Below are positions 61,206 to 64,000 of a stretch of DNA of 64,000 bases, piece by piece. Position 1 is the stretch's first letter, and the number at the start of each line of letters is the position of its first letter. This DNA comes from Fratercula arctica (lineage: Eukaryota; Chordata; Aves; Charadriiformes; Alcidae). Below the pieces are notes generated by a model, which worked only from the letters and a program-made list of their open reading frames with translations, was not told where the DNA came from and made no database searches. A program made the position numbers and the translations under genes. Location of the stretch: contig CANTUZ010000011.1 of NCBI GenBank assembly GCA_947846985.1, positions 14,992,096 through 15,056,095 of the forward strand, in the 5' to 3' direction.

Positions 61206-64000
61206 ACACAGAGCACCAGATAGCTGATGTGCTAAACTGTTTTTGAAAGACTGGCAAGCTCCTGAGCACGGTGCTCTAGCATCTGATATAAATCAACCCT
61301 GTGCTGAGCAGATGCAGCCATCTAGGGAAAAAAAAAAGGGAGTTCAATTGTTCAGTGTCTGTTGGGAGGGAAGGGAACCTGAAAGGTTCCGGTTCTTATC
61401 TGAACTCCCTTATGTTCTCCAAATGCAAGGAGGATGGGGATTTGCAAAATGGAAAATGGTTTTAAAATGCATTATGAGGTGGTTCTGCTCTTTTATGAGC
61501 CCTTTTCTGAATTCCTGTTAAAAACACAAATGCAGAAGTCAACAGCCCCCAAGATGAAGTCTACAACTATATTCGGGAAACCCCTGTAAGCATAAGTTAG
61601 GGTCCCATAGTATTACGCACTGTGTGGGAAGGAGAACCTTATGCCTGGAATGGTTTGTGTTCTACATGGACAAGATAGCAAATGAGAAGCCAAATGGGGA
61701 CAAAAGGAGGCATATTAGACTTTGTCTCTGCCATTTCCCTGATATTATCATGTTATTTACGGACTGGAAGCTTGAGAAGCAGTTGAAGCCTCTGTAGCTC
61801 GTTTGACCGGTACTTTACCAGGTGATCCTGCTTCTTGCGGCTCTGAGGGTAACTCACCTCTCCGGGTTAGACGGGAGCTGCTGCCTGTGTCAGAGATGTC
61901 TTGAGAAGAACATTCTTCTATCCCAGGTAAAAACCCGGAGTTTAAGGCAAGTGAAAATGTAAATGACAACAGTATGTTTATACACACTATGGCTATATAA
62001 ACACTGGGGTTTTCTCTTTTTTTTTTTTTAAGCTTTTTTTTTCTTTTTTAAAAGAAAACTCCCCAGATGAAGCATTGTTTGAGAGGCCTGCAGGCTGGTC
62101 CTTAGCTGAGTGATCTCTTTGCTCTGGTGTTGCCTTATCACTTATGTTCAGTGCAGGCTGCACCCGTATCTGAAAGCATGGTGCATTGTGTGCTCCATTA
62201 GAGAAGATAAGATAAGCTGCATCCAAGCACTTCTCTAATATTTGATCTATTAATGGAAGAGTGGACTTGGTAACTCCTGCTATTAAAAGCCAACCAGCTG
62301 GGGCCCAAGGAGGGTGCCCAATCTCCAAGGCTCCATCACAGGGAACTTGAACTGTGCCTGGGGTGGGGAGGGGGGTCCAGAGGGGCATCTCCTGCCTGAA
62401 CATCCCCAGCACGAGGCACCTGGAGCTTCCCCTGGGTTCCTGCTCTTCCATGGGGGACACAGGAAAGCCAGAGCCATCCCTAAGGAGAACAAAGGGGGTG
62501 GATCAGAGGAGATGATGACAGGACACTTTATTTATAGTTTAGCTCAAGCACTGAGAAGTAGCTGGTTGGTACGTGACAAGGGAGTGAAGTCGCTGTCCCC
62601 CTCCTCAGTCCCTTCGTGCAGAGCAGTGGCAGCTCGGGTTGGCTCCGCAGAGCTTACCTGTCCCCTTAACCGCTCCCGATGGCCTGGGAGACAGTTCCTA
62701 CAATTCTGCCAAGGAAAACACACAGCCAAGCCCTGTGCCTTGCTTCCAAAGTGCAATTTGCTCCTTCAGCCTGCTACTTATACCGTTTCTTTTTTTTTTT
62801 TATTCTTATTCTCATGCTGCCTGCCAATTGTGTTTTATTGCAGCGATTTGGAAACGGACTCCTTAGTCTTTCACATTGTTAAGAGGATGATGGTAACTTC
62901 ACTTCCTACTTCACAGAGAGCAAGGGGAAAATGATTACTGCACTCTAATGTGATACTTGCTAAATAGGGACCAGATCAAACCCCCGACAGCTAGAATTTC
63001 TCCTCTTGAGCTGAGGGGGTTGGGAAGACTCACGCTTTCTTAGCCGCTTTGTTACTTTCTGTTAAGATTGCTAATACCTAAAACTATCACTGATAAAATG
63101 CTCAGAGTAACAACCATAGATTATGATTGCTATTCATAAGGTGACCCAGTATTCAGAACAACCAGTGCTTTGCTACGCATAAAGAAAACCTGTGTCTGCC
63201 GGTGGACTATGCAGAACTCCTGAAGAAAAGTGGCACGAAATTTAACTAATTGGATCCACTGTAATTCAGATATAACAGTTGCTGGAGTGATGACATATCC
63301 AGTTGTAAGGAAAGGTAGTGATTTTGTAAGATACAAGAAAAATGCTCTCATTTACTTCTCTCCACCTCCAAATTAATCTACTGCCAATTGAGACTCCTGA
63401 CCTGGAATATCTGGGGTAGGTTCCCCGATAACTGCCTCTGGTAGTAGGGGAATAGAGATCAATCTTAAGCAACTAATAAGGGCAAATAATGTGTTTAGGA
63501 AGAAACTTTGTCACTAGTGTCTTCATCCCATGCAGCTGGAAGTAGCCAAGTGCATCCTGATGCTCTTGGGGATGTTATTCCTGCCTGCCTTCAGGAATTC
63601 CTTTTATTGTTTTCTCAGGGATCCACTGGAGCACATAAGCATTTCCATAGTGCATTTTCAGATTCATTAGCAGAATTAAAACACGGCTGCCTTTTAAGGC
63701 ACAGGTGACTGTGTGAGACCAGGAAAAGAGCAGGACCGTTTATACCAGTTGTGAGCACTCTGGCCATGGGATATATTGGTTAAATTATACTGGGTTTTAG
63801 TAGCTGTACCTGATATTTAAGGTTTACATTTGGTTACATTTCTCCTCGCTTCTGTATGTCCTTTCCCTTTTCTTAGTTTTCTGTGGCACTTCATCTAGAT
63901 TTGGACGAAGGGGGTATAAGGGAGACCCAAATCCATCGGAGGACAAACACAATAGTAGGGAAATCAGAAGAGGCAGCCAAGGCAACTGGACTTGCTTAAG

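Larger units (their letters stand above)
58932..64000. other. Intergenic sequence with low-complexity blocks
   Basis: It contains a small hairpin at 59847-59867, the (ATT)n microsatellite, an AT-rich block, T tracts at about 62018-62052 and two adjacent GATA motifs at 62205-62216. Longer open frames at 62314-62934 (+) and 61993-62460 (-) lack any recognisable domain. No gene is supported. Confidence 0.7.

Noticed and set aside
62314..62934. 206-codon open frame on the + strand with a 155-codon frame on the opposite strand
   Set aside because: There is no recognisable domain, the composition is biased (Ser, Pro, Phe runs), no splice or promoter context is seen, and an overlapping antisense frame of similar quality suggests chance openness in GC-richer DNA.
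1..64000. CRISPR arrays, operons, riboswitches or other prokaryotic systems
   Set aside because: No spaced direct-repeat arrays or dense co-oriented genes are present. Exon-intron structure and avian repeats show a vertebrate nuclear genome.

Overview
The window is vertebrate nuclear DNA, almost certainly from a bird. It has short exons scattered in long AT-rich introns, consensus GT-AG splice sites, several CR1 (chicken repeat 1) LINE fragments with the typical 3' ATTCTATGAT-type ends, and one avian ERVL-like solo LTR. There is no bacterial-type coding density. The LTR type points to a neoavian rather than a fowl; that is an inference.

One gene is supported: FGD3 (FYVE, RhoGEF and PH domain-containing 3) on the + strand. 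Fifteen coding exons from 482 to 35737 join without any reading-frame break into the C-terminal 579 residues. They cover, in order, the DH (RhoGEF) domain, PH1, a Ser/Gly-rich linker, the FYVE zinc finger and PH2, ending at TAG 35735-35737. A roughly 0.75 kb 3' UTR ends near the AATAAA at 36465-36470. The start codon and the N-terminal exons lie upstream of the window. Residue numbers given as w1-w579 count from the first codon of the first exon visible here.

The FGD3 introns (1-35512) hold four sense-oriented CR1 fragments (about 5526-5792, 7110-7950, 14157-14415 and 18304-18687), a 38-bp tandem duplication at 9856-9931, and otherwise unremarkable intron sequence. The 27.5 kb downstream (36.5-64 kb) has no gene I can defend. 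It holds a CR1 3' end (42390-42910), a degraded minus-strand CR1 tail (about 48303-48355), a 2.4-kb dead CR1 with endonuclease and reverse transcriptase remnants (51495-53912), a 333-bp solo LTR with a 5-bp target-site duplication (58594-58926), an (ATT)n microsatellite (60564-60631), an AT-rich low-complexity block and several A or T tracts.

How it works together: FGD3 is a Cdc42 exchange factor. The DH domain performs the exchange, and the PH and FYVE modules place it at phosphoinositide membranes and actin structures. I found no novel multi-gene system. The observations worth a second look are transposable-element structures, small palindromes and a few exon-like signals without a confirmed gene.
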